Below, one piece after another: positions 33,328 to 41,299 of a DNA stretch of 64,000 nucleotides. This DNA is from Gabonibacter massiliensis (GTDB lineage: Bacteria > Bacteroidota > Bacteroidia > Bacteroidales > Marinifilaceae). Positions within the stretch are counted from its first letter, which is position 1. Each line of letters opens with the position of its first letter. The stretch lies in the NCBI GenBank assembly GCA_001487125.1, contig LN913013.1, forward strand, positions 1,901,110 through 1,965,109. Reading direction: 5' to 3'. The notes beneath the pieces were generated by a model, which was not told the DNA's origin, searched no databases, and saw only the letters and a list, made by a program, of their open reading frames with translations. The position numbers and the translations under genes are program-made.

Positions 33328-33789
33328 TCATTGATCCGGGTCTTTATATTCCATCCGATACATATCAAAACCTTTCGCCCAATAATCCTTTTTAATCTCA
33401 GTCAGTTCAAAACCCTGTTTCTCATAAAATTTATAGGCTACTTGTGAGGTTCTAACGGTTATCTTTTGAATACCGTCAATTGATTTAAGTTTATCCATTC
33501 TGTATTTGAGCAATCGCATCCCCAATGATTTGCCCTGATAATCAGGGTGAAATATATCCCAACTTAGCTTCCCGATCTTCCCGTCGTTTGCAAAATTTAT
33601 CCCTCCGCACCCTACAATTTTCCCATCAAAAAGCAGAACATAATAAAGTTCCCTATCGTTCTCCAAGTAATCGGACAAATCAACTTCCTCAGCCGGAGCA
33701 AAATATTCAGGCGTATTTAACCTGATTAAATTCATAACAGCCTCCTTGTCTGTCAGCTCGTATTCTCTAATTACAATTAAATCGTTCAT
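33328..33789 (-). CDS. GNAT family N-acetyltransferase
   Basis: 153 aa single-domain GNAT. Motif A is visible as DIFHPDYQGKSLGMRLLKYRM (Q/R-x-x-G-x-G/A type), with the preceding strand GKIVGCGGINF and the final VAYKFYEKQGFELTE typical of acetyl-CoA-dependent transferases. The substrate is not predictable. Monocistronic; flanked by hairpin copies 1 and 2. Confidence 0.88.
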   Translation of the reverse strand: MNDLIVIREYELTDKEAVMNLIRLNTPEYFAPAEEVDLSDYLENDRELYYVLLFDGKIVGCGGINFANDGKIGKLSWDIFHPDYQGKSLGMRLLKYRMDKLKSIDGIQKITVRTSQVAYKFYEKQGFELTEIKKDYWAKGFDMYRMEYKDPDQ

Positions 33790-33852
33790 TTTACTACATT
33801 AAAACATTAATAATCACCCCGCAGGAATCGGATCGGTTCGATAGACTAACAA

Positions 33853-33881
33853 TAGCACTTTTACCCCGTCCCCGAGTGCTA
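33853..33881. repeat. TAGCACTT hairpin repeat, copy 2
   Basis: TAGCACTT ... GAGTGCTA with the same loop TTACCCCGTCCCC. On the minus strand it abuts the stop codon of the ATPase gene directly. Confidence 0.75.
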
Positions 33882-35036
33882 CTAAAGAGTATAACCGGTT
33901 CCGTATGTTTTGGCAAGCCAAAGACCGAAAAAGCGGTCATAAATCTGGTAGCTATTCTCCTCTTTAGTTATAAACTCTTTTTCTAATAACTGTTTCACCG
34001 ACGATTGTACCGAACTGGGAGAGTATAGGCCATGCTTCCTTATAAATTCTGCCGAAGTGATCCCTGAAGCTTTTCCTTCCTTGGCAATGGCAAACAAGAT
34101 CTCTTTTTGCCGTTCGGACAACATCGAAACCATATTCTGGTAAACCGTTCGGTTCGATTCCACCGTCATATGCAAGACGAAATCGGCAATGTCAACAGTC
34201 ATCTCCTCTCCGCGATCCAATTGTTCATACAACCGGTTAAAAACCGCCTGCATATACCAGGTATGCCCGTCCAACAGATTATAGACTCGTGTTATACATT
34301 CGTCCGAAATATTCTTTCCCGCTTTATTGAAATGATTCTGCACGAATTTTCTATAAGGTTCAAGCCCTATCGGCTTGAGATTCATATACGACGCACTCTG
34401 GTAGAAAGGCCTCGATGCCGAGAAAAAAATATTCTGTAACATATGGTGTTGACTCCCGCAAAACACAAAAGTCGTGTTCTTGCATTGCTGTATGTATGTA
34501 CGCAAAACAGCCTCTACATTTTTTTCCGGGTATCTGACTATTTGCTGAAACTCGTCTATCGCCACAATACAACGTTTATCGGCCGTTTCGAGGTATCTGA
34601 AAATTTCTTCCAATGACAACAGAGGTTGCCGGATCTCACCTATTCCGATATCAAAAACAGGTTGACCGCTAACCGGGTCGAGTTTGAAGGCAGGACGTAA
34701 AGAACTGATCGCCGAGAAAAAATGTTCCGCAAACTTTCTCCCCTTGGATTTCAAGGTCGTAAAAATATGTTTGCCGAGAATAAAAACGAACTCTTTTAAA
34801 CTACCGGTAGCATAAATATCGATAAAAAAAGTATAGTACCCCCTTTCAATTTCCTTTTGATGGAAACAATGCTCTATCAGGCCGGTCTTTCCCATACGCC
34901 GAGGCGATACAACGACCATATTACGCTCGTTACGCAAGGCTCCGGTCAACTCTGCCGTTTCACTCTCCCGGTCGCAGAAATACTCCTCCGAAACATACCC
35001 GTTTACAACAAAAGGATTTTTAATTTTAGCAATCAT
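33882..35036 (-). CDS. AAA ATPase (archaeal ATPase-like, PF01637 type)
   Basis: 384 aa. N-terminal NPFVVNGYVSEEYFCDRE is the usual opening of this family. Walker A is SPRRMGKTGL and Walker B is CIVAIDEFQQI. FVFCGSQHHMLQNIF is the sensor region. The C-terminal third is a winged helix (ILFAIAKEGKASGITSAEFIRKHG ... SVQSSVKQLLEKEFI). Such ATPases are widespread in Bacteroidales and often linked to mobile or regulatory loci; the substrate is unknown. The first ATG follows a long AT-rich leader. Confidence 0.88.
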   Translation of the reverse strand: MIAKIKNPFVVNGYVSEEYFCDRESETAELTGALRNERNMVVVSPRRMGKTGLIEHCFHQKEIERGYYTFFIDIYATGSLKEFVFILGKHIFTTLKSKGRKFAEHFFSAISSLRPAFKLDPVSGQPVFDIGIGEIRQPLLSLEEIFRYLETADKRCIVAIDEFQQIVRYPEKNVEAVLRTYIQQCKNTTFVFCGSQHHMLQNIFFSASRPFYQSASYMNLKPIGLEPYRKFVQNHFNKAGKNISDECITRVYNLLDGHTWYMQAVFNRLYEQLDRGEEMTVDIADFVLHMTVESNRTVYQNMVSMLSERQKEILFAIAKEGKASGITSAEFIRKHGLYSPSSVQSSVKQLLEKEFITKEENSYQIYDRFFGLWLAKTYGTGYTL

Positions 35037-35214
35037 TCTTCTCTTATTATTTGATATATAATTATTGCAAATATAATAATTATAAATTAAATAACAATAT
35101 CTTATACAGCGTTATCGTCGATACACAATCATGATTCCTATCACAATACAAGCGTATCGAGACCGGATATATCTCCTATCGTCTCTAATAACAAGGCAAA
35201 AACACTGATAAAAT

Positions 35215-36156
35215 TCAATGCATTCGCTTTTTTTTGACCGGAAGCTTGGGAAAAAGTTTTCTAAAACGAACCAAATAGACGGTAACATTACTTCCTGCAA
35301 TAATAAGGGTTACGGCAGAAACAATCATGAGTATCCCGCAAGCCAATCTCATCGTAAAAGATTCTCCGAAGACGGTTACACCAAAAAAAACTGCAGTCAG
35401 GGGTTCCAAAGCCCCCAAAATGGCCGTCGGCGTCGAACCGATGTATTGGATGGCTTGAGTAGTACAAAGAAACGAAACAGCTGTCGGAAAAATAGCCAAG
35501 GCGATCAAATTACCCCACAAATACCAGGTATCGACAACCCGCAAACTCATCCCGAAATCAACCCGTACTAAAAATAAAGTCATTCCGAAAAGCAACACGT
35601 AGAACGTCAATTTTAGCGTTGCGATATCTTTTAGCAGAGGACGGTTTACAGCGACAATATAAATGGCATAGGAAAGAGCTGAAATAACGACTAAAATAAC
35701 TCCTGTCAAATTAAGCGTCGTACCGTCATCACCTTTATAAAGCAACCCTATTCCACCCAAGGCCAATAAAATACATACGATGGTCTGCAATGTCAGTCTC
35801 TCTTTAAATACAAAAGCCATAATCAATGCCACCATAATCGGATAGACAAACAATAAGGTAGACGCAATACCGGCTTCCATGTAATTATAGCTTTGGAAAA
35901 GAGTAAGGGAAGAAAGAGAAATCAACAATCCCATGATAATCAGCGGGACGATCTCTTTCCGTTTTAACTTGAAATCACGTCCCCTCGCCTTAATCATGAT
36001 TCCCAACACGGGGATAGCGAACAAATACCTTAGAAACAGAACCGAATCCGGATTCATTCCCGCCTTGTATAGGGGAAGTGCAAATAAGGGATTCATACCG
36101 TAAGTCGCCGCCGCAATAACCCCTAAAATATATCCTTTAGCCTTTAAATTCATCAT
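35215..36156 (-). CDS. EamA/DMT family transporter
   Basis: 313 aa inner-membrane protein with ten predicted membrane helices in two EamA repeats of five. Typical family features are the N-terminal GVIAAATYGMNPLFALPLYKAGM helix, and the second-repeat LGALEPLTAVFFGVTVFGE motif. The C-terminus is basic and cytoplasmic (RFRKLFPKLPVKKKR). The substrate (amino acid or other metabolite export) cannot be told from sequence. Confidence 0.9.
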   Translation of the reverse strand: MMNLKAKGYILGVIAAATYGMNPLFALPLYKAGMNPDSVLFLRYLFAIPVLGIMIKARGRDFKLKRKEIVPLIIMGLLISLSSLTLFQSYNYMEAGIASTLLFVYPIMVALIMAFVFKERLTLQTIVCILLALGGIGLLYKGDDGTTLNLTGVILVVISALSYAIYIVAVNRPLLKDIATLKLTFYVLLFGMTLFLVRVDFGMSLRVVDTWYLWGNLIALAIFPTAVSFLCTTQAIQYIGSTPTAILGALEPLTAVFFGVTVFGESFTMRLACGILMIVSAVTLIIAGSNVTVYLVRFRKLFPKLPVKKKRMH

Positions 36157-36339
36157 TGGTAAGAATTTTTATATCCACTATAAGCCAGCAAATTAAAATG
36201 GCTGCAAAGATACCATTTTGTTTTCATAAAGAAGAAAGAATTCTGCGATTCCGTAATACTCATGCGGGACGGATCAGGGAAGCCGTCCTGCCCCGTTTTA
36301 CTATTATTGAATCCTATCCAATATTATTTCACTTTAAAA

Positions 36340-36368
36340 TAGCACTTTTGCCCCGTCCCCAAGTGCTG
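36340..36368. repeat. TAGCACTT hairpin repeat, copy 3
   Basis: AGCACTT (36341-36347) and AAGTGCT (36361-36367), with loop TTGCCCCGTCCCC. Same orientation as the other two copies but not next to a stop codon of a recognised gene. Confidence 0.7.
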
Positions 36369-36403
36369 TTACGTCACATAGAGATAAAAGTGACAAAAAA
36401 ATG

Positions 36404-36434
36404 TTTGGCCGTTATCCAAAAATGAATACTTTTG
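36404..36434 (+). promoter_or_regulatory. Consensus promoter of lipoprotein gene
   Basis: TTTG (36404-36407), 19 bases, TACTTTTG (36427-36434). Leader of ~125 bases to the start at 36566. Confidence 0.75.
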
Positions 36435-36565
36435 CAGCACCTAACGAGAAACCTCCCTTACTTACTTTAGATTGTTAAGATAAAGTCAAAAAGAAAACCG
36501 GATTAATCCTTTTTGATCCGGAGAGTGTAATAATAGTAAAACCTTAATTTTTTAAAAACAAAAAC

Positions 36566-37015
36566 ATGAAAAACTTAATTTACTTTGGTTTAATTTTAAT
36601 TTTTTGTGCCTGTAGCAGTAATCCTCAAAAAGAGATGGAAAAAAAACTCATCGGGGAGTGGTGTAACCCTTATACCTATCAGTCTACAGGAGAATTAAAA
36701 GGATTCAATTTCAAAAAAGACGGAGTATGCGAAGCCATCAACATTCCTTCATTGGATTTGAAAACCTGGGAAATCAAAGACGGTTACCTGATCATTAAGG
36801 GAACCAGCATTGAAGAAGACGGTTCAAAAGAGGCTTACGAAACAAAAGAAAAAATCGAACAGCTGACAGCCGATTCATTATCCTTAGTCGTACAAGAAGC
36901 CAATCCTCGCCTTGCTTTTTTGTATTTGAATACCAAAATCATTAAGGAAAAAGTTACTCCTCAGGTAAATACGACCGTAGAGCAAGATTCTACCGTAAAT
37001 ACCGATGTTCAATAA
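36566..37015 (+). CDS. Lipocalin-like lipoprotein (149 aa)
   Basis: Lipoprotein signal ILIFCAC with Cys ~16. The mature part begins EKKLIGEWCNP, then GFNFKKDGVCEAIN, LKTWEIKDGYLIIKG and ADSLSLVVQE, the strand pattern of Bacteroidota lipocalin-like lipoproteins. The C-terminus is a Thr/Val-rich unstructured tail. Role unknown; membrane-anchored and probably periplasmic. Confidence 0.78.
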   Translation: MKNLIYFGLILIFCACSSNPQKEMEKKLIGEWCNPYTYQSTGELKGFNFKKDGVCEAINIPSLDLKTWEIKDGYLIIKGTSIEEDGSKEAYETKEKIEQLTADSLSLVVQEANPRLAFLYLNTKIIKEKVTPQVNTTVEQDSTVNTDVQ

Positions 37016-37026
37016 TAACATTCTCC

Positions 37027-37085
37027 GGAGATACCTCAAGAGTCTTTTTTAAAAGGATAAGACTTAAAAATTTTGAGGTATCTCC
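37027..37085 (+). terminator. Long hairpin between lipoprotein and S9 peptidase genes
   Basis: GGAGATACCTCAA / TTGAGGTATCTCC, 13-bp outer stem, with an inner AGTCTT/AAGACT pairing. No T-run follows, so it may be an mRNA stabiliser or weak terminator. Confidence 0.55.
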
Positions 37086-37104
37086 GCTCAAATTTTTATA
37101 ATAT

Positions 37105-39780
37105 ATGCATTATCTACACTCACTCTTTCTTTTTCTGTTTCTCTCTCTCTCTTTCCATCTCTCCGGTATAGCCCAAAAAAAAGCATTGGACGAAGAAGCT
37201 TACAAGCAATGGAGATATGTTAATTCCTATGAATTATCCATGAACGGGAAATGGGTTAAATACCGTTACCTGTATCACGATAACGAGGATAAAAATAAAG
37301 ATGCGCGTCAAACCTACTACCTATACGAAGTAAAAACCGGAAAAACCATTACACTGAATCAAATCGACTTCTATCAATTTTTCGCCTCGGGAGAATGGAT
37401 TACTTACAGTCGAGCCACTTCCGAAAATAATTCAGAATCTCCCGTAATAGCCAGATCTTTAAAAAACCAAAAGGAGACCGTATGTCCCGAGGGGGCCGAA
37501 TTTAGTCTTTATGCCCCTCAATTCTCCTATTTTCGGGAAGACGACCAAGCCTTAATAATAAAAAATATAGAAACCAACGACAGCATCATTCTGGAACACA
37601 TCGGGAACTATCAATTGTACGACCGGGACTCCAAAATTATATACATCGAGCAAACTCCTTCCTGCAACATTATCCGTCATGGTGATGTGTTTGCACAACA
37701 ACATAAAACATTATATCGAGATTCGACAAAATCCCTCTCTTTTTTCAGATTCGATGAACGGGAAAAGAAAGGAAGTTTTATCGTTATCGCCGATACCCAT
37801 TATAAAACGGCAAAAAATCTCTATATTTTTTCCTTGCAAAATAATTCGGCAATTAAATTAGTAGATTACAGCGAGATCGACACCCTATCAATGGATATCG
37901 AGTCCGCAGAAATTTTAGGAGATAATAAATTTCTTCTATACGATCTGCCTACTCCCCGAAAACCACGTCCCTCCCGGGGAGAAAAAGACGAAACTTTCCA
38001 ATTGGAACTTTGGAGTTGGAATGACGAGATGATCCCGTCTCAACAGGCAAAAGGAGGTATCTTAAACCCTATGCCCTCTCCCTCGAAAGGGATCTTCGAT
38101 CTGCAACGAAAGAAACATTACAAAATTTGTGATTCCGACTATTCCGCTTTATACATCCAAAACGGCAAAGATCCTAAATTCGCTTTCAAGACAGACAATA
38201 TTCCTTACCGAAAGTTCAGAGATTGGCAACACGATACCAGATATGACCTTTATCTGGTAAATTTAGCTGACGGGGAGAGTAAAATGATCGCCCAGGCATT
38301 AACCCGACCCGTTCAATGGACACCGAACGGAGATCACATCCTCTTTTTCGACAACACGAATTCATCCTGGATACTATTGAACCCGGAGACCTTTACCCGA
38401 AGAAAACTAACGGATGAAATTCCCTATCCTTTACAAAACGAATTATACGACAGACCGAACCCCGCACCCCCGTACGGTATTGCAGGGTGGAGTAATGACG
38501 GGAAAAAATTACTCGTTTACGACCGATACGATATCTGGGTGGTCGATTTGGAAGGCGAGGAAAAAACCCATTGCTGGACAAAGGGAGCCGGTCGCAAACA
38601 CCATACTGTCTTCAGGTTTGTCAATCCCGAAAGAAACGAGTTGTTCATTGACCTGAACAAAACCCAGGAAATCTATTCCATGAATTGGGAAAACAAAGAT
38701 CATGGAATATACCAACTTTCTCCCCATGGAAAATTAACACCCAAAATAGAGGGAGCATTCGATATCGAAATTCTTCAAGAGAGTGAAGACCGAAAAACAG
38801 TCGTATGTTTCAAACAAAGCTACGAAGAGGAACGGGATTTATGGATCTGTGACCGTTCTTTCAAACGAATGAAAAAGATAACCTCAGCGAACCCGCAACA
38901 AAAAGAGTATGCTTGGGGATCCGTTCAACAAGTTGAATGGACCAATTACGACGGAAAACAGAATCAAGGATTGCTCTATCTTCCGGACAACTACGATCCG
39001 AACAAAAGTTATCCTTCCATCGTCACGTTTTACGAGACACATACTCCGGAAATGCATATTCATCCCGTCCCGGGATTGAGTCACGCCATGATCGATATTC
39101 CGACTTACGTCAGCAAAGGATATATCGTATTTCAGCCGGATGTCTATTTTAAAATAGGTGAACCCGGTAAAAGCTCATACAATGCCGTTGTCAGCGGAAC
39201 AAAAGCCCTAATCGACCGGCAGATCCTTGATTCAAACCGAATCGGACTGCAAGGACACAGTTGGTCGGGCTTTCAAGTAGCTTATATCGTTACTCGAACC
39301 GATCTATTCAAATGCGTTAATATCGGGGCCGCATTGATCAACATCACATCCGTATACACCGGGATAAGAGACGAGGGAGGAATAGCTTGCATGCTTATGT
39401 ATGAAGATTGGCAATGCCGTATGGGTAAAACATTATGGGAGGATCTACCGGGATATATTGAAAATTCGCCTCTTTTATTTGCCGACAAAATTCATACTCC
39501 GGCCCTGATTTTTCATTGCGATAAAGACGAAGCCGTGGCATTTTACGACGGACGCAACCTGTTCCTGGCCCTGCGAAGACTACAACGACCGGCATGGTTA
39601 TTAAATTATATGGGAGAGGGACATTTCCTGAGATCCCGTCCCGCACAGGTCGATTGGACCATAAGGATGGAACAGTTTTTCGATCATTATTTAAAAGATA
39701 CTCCTCTACCCCGGTGGATGAAAGAGGGAATCAATATCAAAGAGAGAGGTTATGATCAAAAATACGATTTAACAAAATAG
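37105..39780 (+). CDS. S9 family (prolyl oligopeptidase-like) peptidase, exported
   Basis: 891 aa. Signal peptide (FLFLFLSLSFHLSGIAQ). Residues ~40-630 are a beta-propeller-like region; residues ~640-890 are an alpha/beta-hydrolase. The triad is visible: Ser in GLQGHSWSGFQ, Asp in FHCDKDEAVAFYDG, His in MGEGHFLRS. Related to Bacteroidota periplasmic dipeptidyl- or acylaminoacyl-peptidases that process dietary peptides. Own transcription unit, closed by a bidirectional terminator shared with radA. Confidence 0.9.
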   Translation: MHYLHSLFLFLFLSLSFHLSGIAQKKALDEEAYKQWRYVNSYELSMNGKWVKYRYLYHDNEDKNKDARQTYYLYEVKTGKTITLNQIDFYQFFASGEWITYSRATSENNSESPVIARSLKNQKETVCPEGAEFSLYAPQFSYFREDDQALIIKNIETNDSIILEHIGNYQLYDRDSKIIYIEQTPSCNIIRHGDVFAQQHKTLYRDSTKSLSFFRFDEREKKGSFIVIADTHYKTAKNLYIFSLQNNSAIKLVDYSEIDTLSMDIESAEILGDNKFLLYDLPTPRKPRPSRGEKDETFQLELWSWNDEMIPSQQAKGGILNPMPSPSKGIFDLQRKKHYKICDSDYSALYIQNGKDPKFAFKTDNIPYRKFRDWQHDTRYDLYLVNLADGESKMIAQALTRPVQWTPNGDHILFFDNTNSSWILLNPETFTRRKLTDEIPYPLQNELYDRPNPAPPYGIAGWSNDGKKLLVYDRYDIWVVDLEGEEKTHCWTKGAGRKHHTVFRFVNPERNELFIDLNKTQEIYSMNWENKDHGIYQLSPHGKLTPKIEGAFDIEILQESEDRKTVVCFKQSYEEERDLWICDRSFKRMKKITSANPQQKEYAWGSVQQVEWTNYDGKQNQGLLYLPDNYDPNKSYPSIVTFYETHTPEMHIHPVPGLSHAMIDIPTYVSKGYIVFQPDVYFKIGEPGKSSYNAVVSGTKALIDRQILDSNRIGLQGHSWSGFQVAYIVTRTDLFKCVNIGAALINITSVYTGIRDEGGIACMLMYEDWQCRMGKTLWEDLPGYIENSPLLFADKIHTPALIFHCDKDEAVAFYDGRNLFLALRRLQRPAWLLNYMGEGHFLRSRPAQVDWTIRMEQFFDHYLKDTPLPRWMKEGINIKERGYDQKYDLTK

Positions 39781-39795
39781 CTTCTACAAAAAGGC

Positions 39796-39823
39796 AAAAG
39801 GCTGGTCATACGACCAGCCTTTT
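39796..39823. terminator. Bidirectional terminator S9 peptidase / radA
   Basis: AAAAGGCTGGTC-ATAC-GACCAGCCTTTT, 12-bp perfect stem, one base from the radA stop codon. Confidence 0.92.
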
Positions 39824-39824
39824 A

Positions 39825-41189
39825 TCATTTAAAAAGTTCCCGACATATATCAGCAATTTTTGAAAAGGAACGGACATCAATTTTTTCGTTTTTTTTGGTC
39901 AAGGCCTTCTTGTTTCCGGTAGGAATAAAAATCCGCTTAAATCCTAATTTCTCCGCTTCGGCTATCCGCTGTTCGATACGACTAACGGCCCTGATCTCTC
40001 CGGATAAACCGACTTCTCCGGCAAACACCGTATCTTTGGGAAGAGCCGCATCCATATTAGAAGATAATACGGCCATAACGACCCCTAAATCAAGAGCGGG
40101 ATCGCTCACCCGAATACCTCCGGCAATATTTAGAAAGACATCTTTCGCCGCCAAACGGAAACCGACTCGTTTTTCCAAAACCGCCAATAACATATTCAAA
40201 CGTCTCGTATCAAAACCGGTAGCCGAACGCTGAGGCGTTCCATAAGCAGCCGTGCTTACCAACGCCTGTACTTCCAATAAGATAGGCCTTACACCCTCTA
40301 CCGTAGCCGAAACGGCTATACCGCTCAACTCTTCCCCGTGATTCGACAACAACAACTCGGAAGGATTCGTCACCTGACGTAATCCCGATTGCAACATTTC
40401 ATAAATTCCGATTTCGGAAGTCGATCCGAAGCGATTTTTCATGGAACGCAAAATCCGATACATGTATTGCTGGTCTCCTTCAAACTGCAAAACGGTATCC
40501 ACCATATGTTCGAGTATCTTGGGACCGGCCAATTGGCCATCCTTGGTAATATGACCGATCAATATGGTTGTAATCGTATTCTCCTTTGAAAATCGTAACA
40601 GCACGTTCGTACACTCTCGAATCTGAGAAAGGCTACCGGGAATAGCATCGACGCTTTCTGTTGCCAAAGTCTGGATAGAATCAATAATCAACAACTTAGG
40701 CTCTAAAACCTTGGCATGCTCCATCACCGCCTCCAAAGAATTACCGGAAAGAAACAGGCAATCGTCATTTTCCGCCCCTAAACGTTGTGCCCGCATCTTA
40801 ATCTGGGAAACACTCTCCTCCCCCGAGACGTAAAGTACCTTACCGCAACGATTATGAAGGGCAAATTGAAGGACTAAAGTAGATTTACCGATCCCCGGTT
40901 CTCCTCCCAATAAAATCATGGAACCGGGGACTAAACCTCCCCCGAGAACCCGGTTCAACTCATCGTCCTTCGTGTCCATCCTTTCGTCAGCATTGGTCTT
41001 CACTTCCGACAATCTTAAAGGTCTTAATGAACTCCCTCCGAGTCCGGAGGCTGTCCGATTACCTTTCGTGATGACTTCAACCTCCTCGACAAAACTATTC
41101 CACTCCCCGCAAGTAGAACATTTTCCAACCCACTTGGACTCTTTGGCTCCGCAGTTCTGACAAACAAAAACGCTCTTTGATTTTACCAT
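39825..41189 (-). CDS. radA: DNA repair protein RadA
   Basis: 454 aa. N-terminal C4 zinc finger CQNCGAKESKWVGKCSTCGEW, Walker A GGEPGIGKSTLV, RadA-specific KNRFGSTSEIGIYEM, and a C-terminal Lon-like domain ending SGEIRAVSRIEQRIAEAEKLG. It acts as a RecA-like motor in branch migration and recombination repair (family knowledge). Leading strand in the left arm. The gene is followed upstream on the same strand by PBP1A. Confidence 0.97.
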   Translation of the reverse strand: MVKSKSVFVCQNCGAKESKWVGKCSTCGEWNSFVEEVEVITKGNRTASGLGGSSLRPLRLSEVKTNADERMDTKDDELNRVLGGGLVPGSMILLGGEPGIGKSTLVLQFALHNRCGKVLYVSGEESVSQIKMRAQRLGAENDDCLFLSGNSLEAVMEHAKVLEPKLLIIDSIQTLATESVDAIPGSLSQIRECTNVLLRFSKENTITTILIGHITKDGQLAGPKILEHMVDTVLQFEGDQQYMYRILRSMKNRFGSTSEIGIYEMLQSGLRQVTNPSELLLSNHGEELSGIAVSATVEGVRPILLEVQALVSTAAYGTPQRSATGFDTRRLNMLLAVLEKRVGFRLAAKDVFLNIAGGIRVSDPALDLGVVMAVLSSNMDAALPKDTVFAGEVGLSGEIRAVSRIEQRIAEAEKLGFKRIFIPTGNKKALTKKNEKIDVRSFSKIADICRELFK

Positions 41190-41299
41190 ACCCTCCGCAT
41201 ATTTAGTAATGTATCATACTGTAATAGAAAGTTTTCCGGACGCAAAGACCAAACAAAAAACCCTTTTTACAATCGTTAAATTCGGAATACAAATCCCAA

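Noticed and set aside
33159-33368. 69-aa minus-strand ORF between FN3 and GNAT genes
   Set aside because: Overlaps both neighbours and hairpin copy 1; no coding character.
36156-36425. 89-aa plus-strand ORF over hairpin copy 3
   Set aside because: Runs through the repeat and the consensus promoter of the next gene; composition and sequence do not look like protein.
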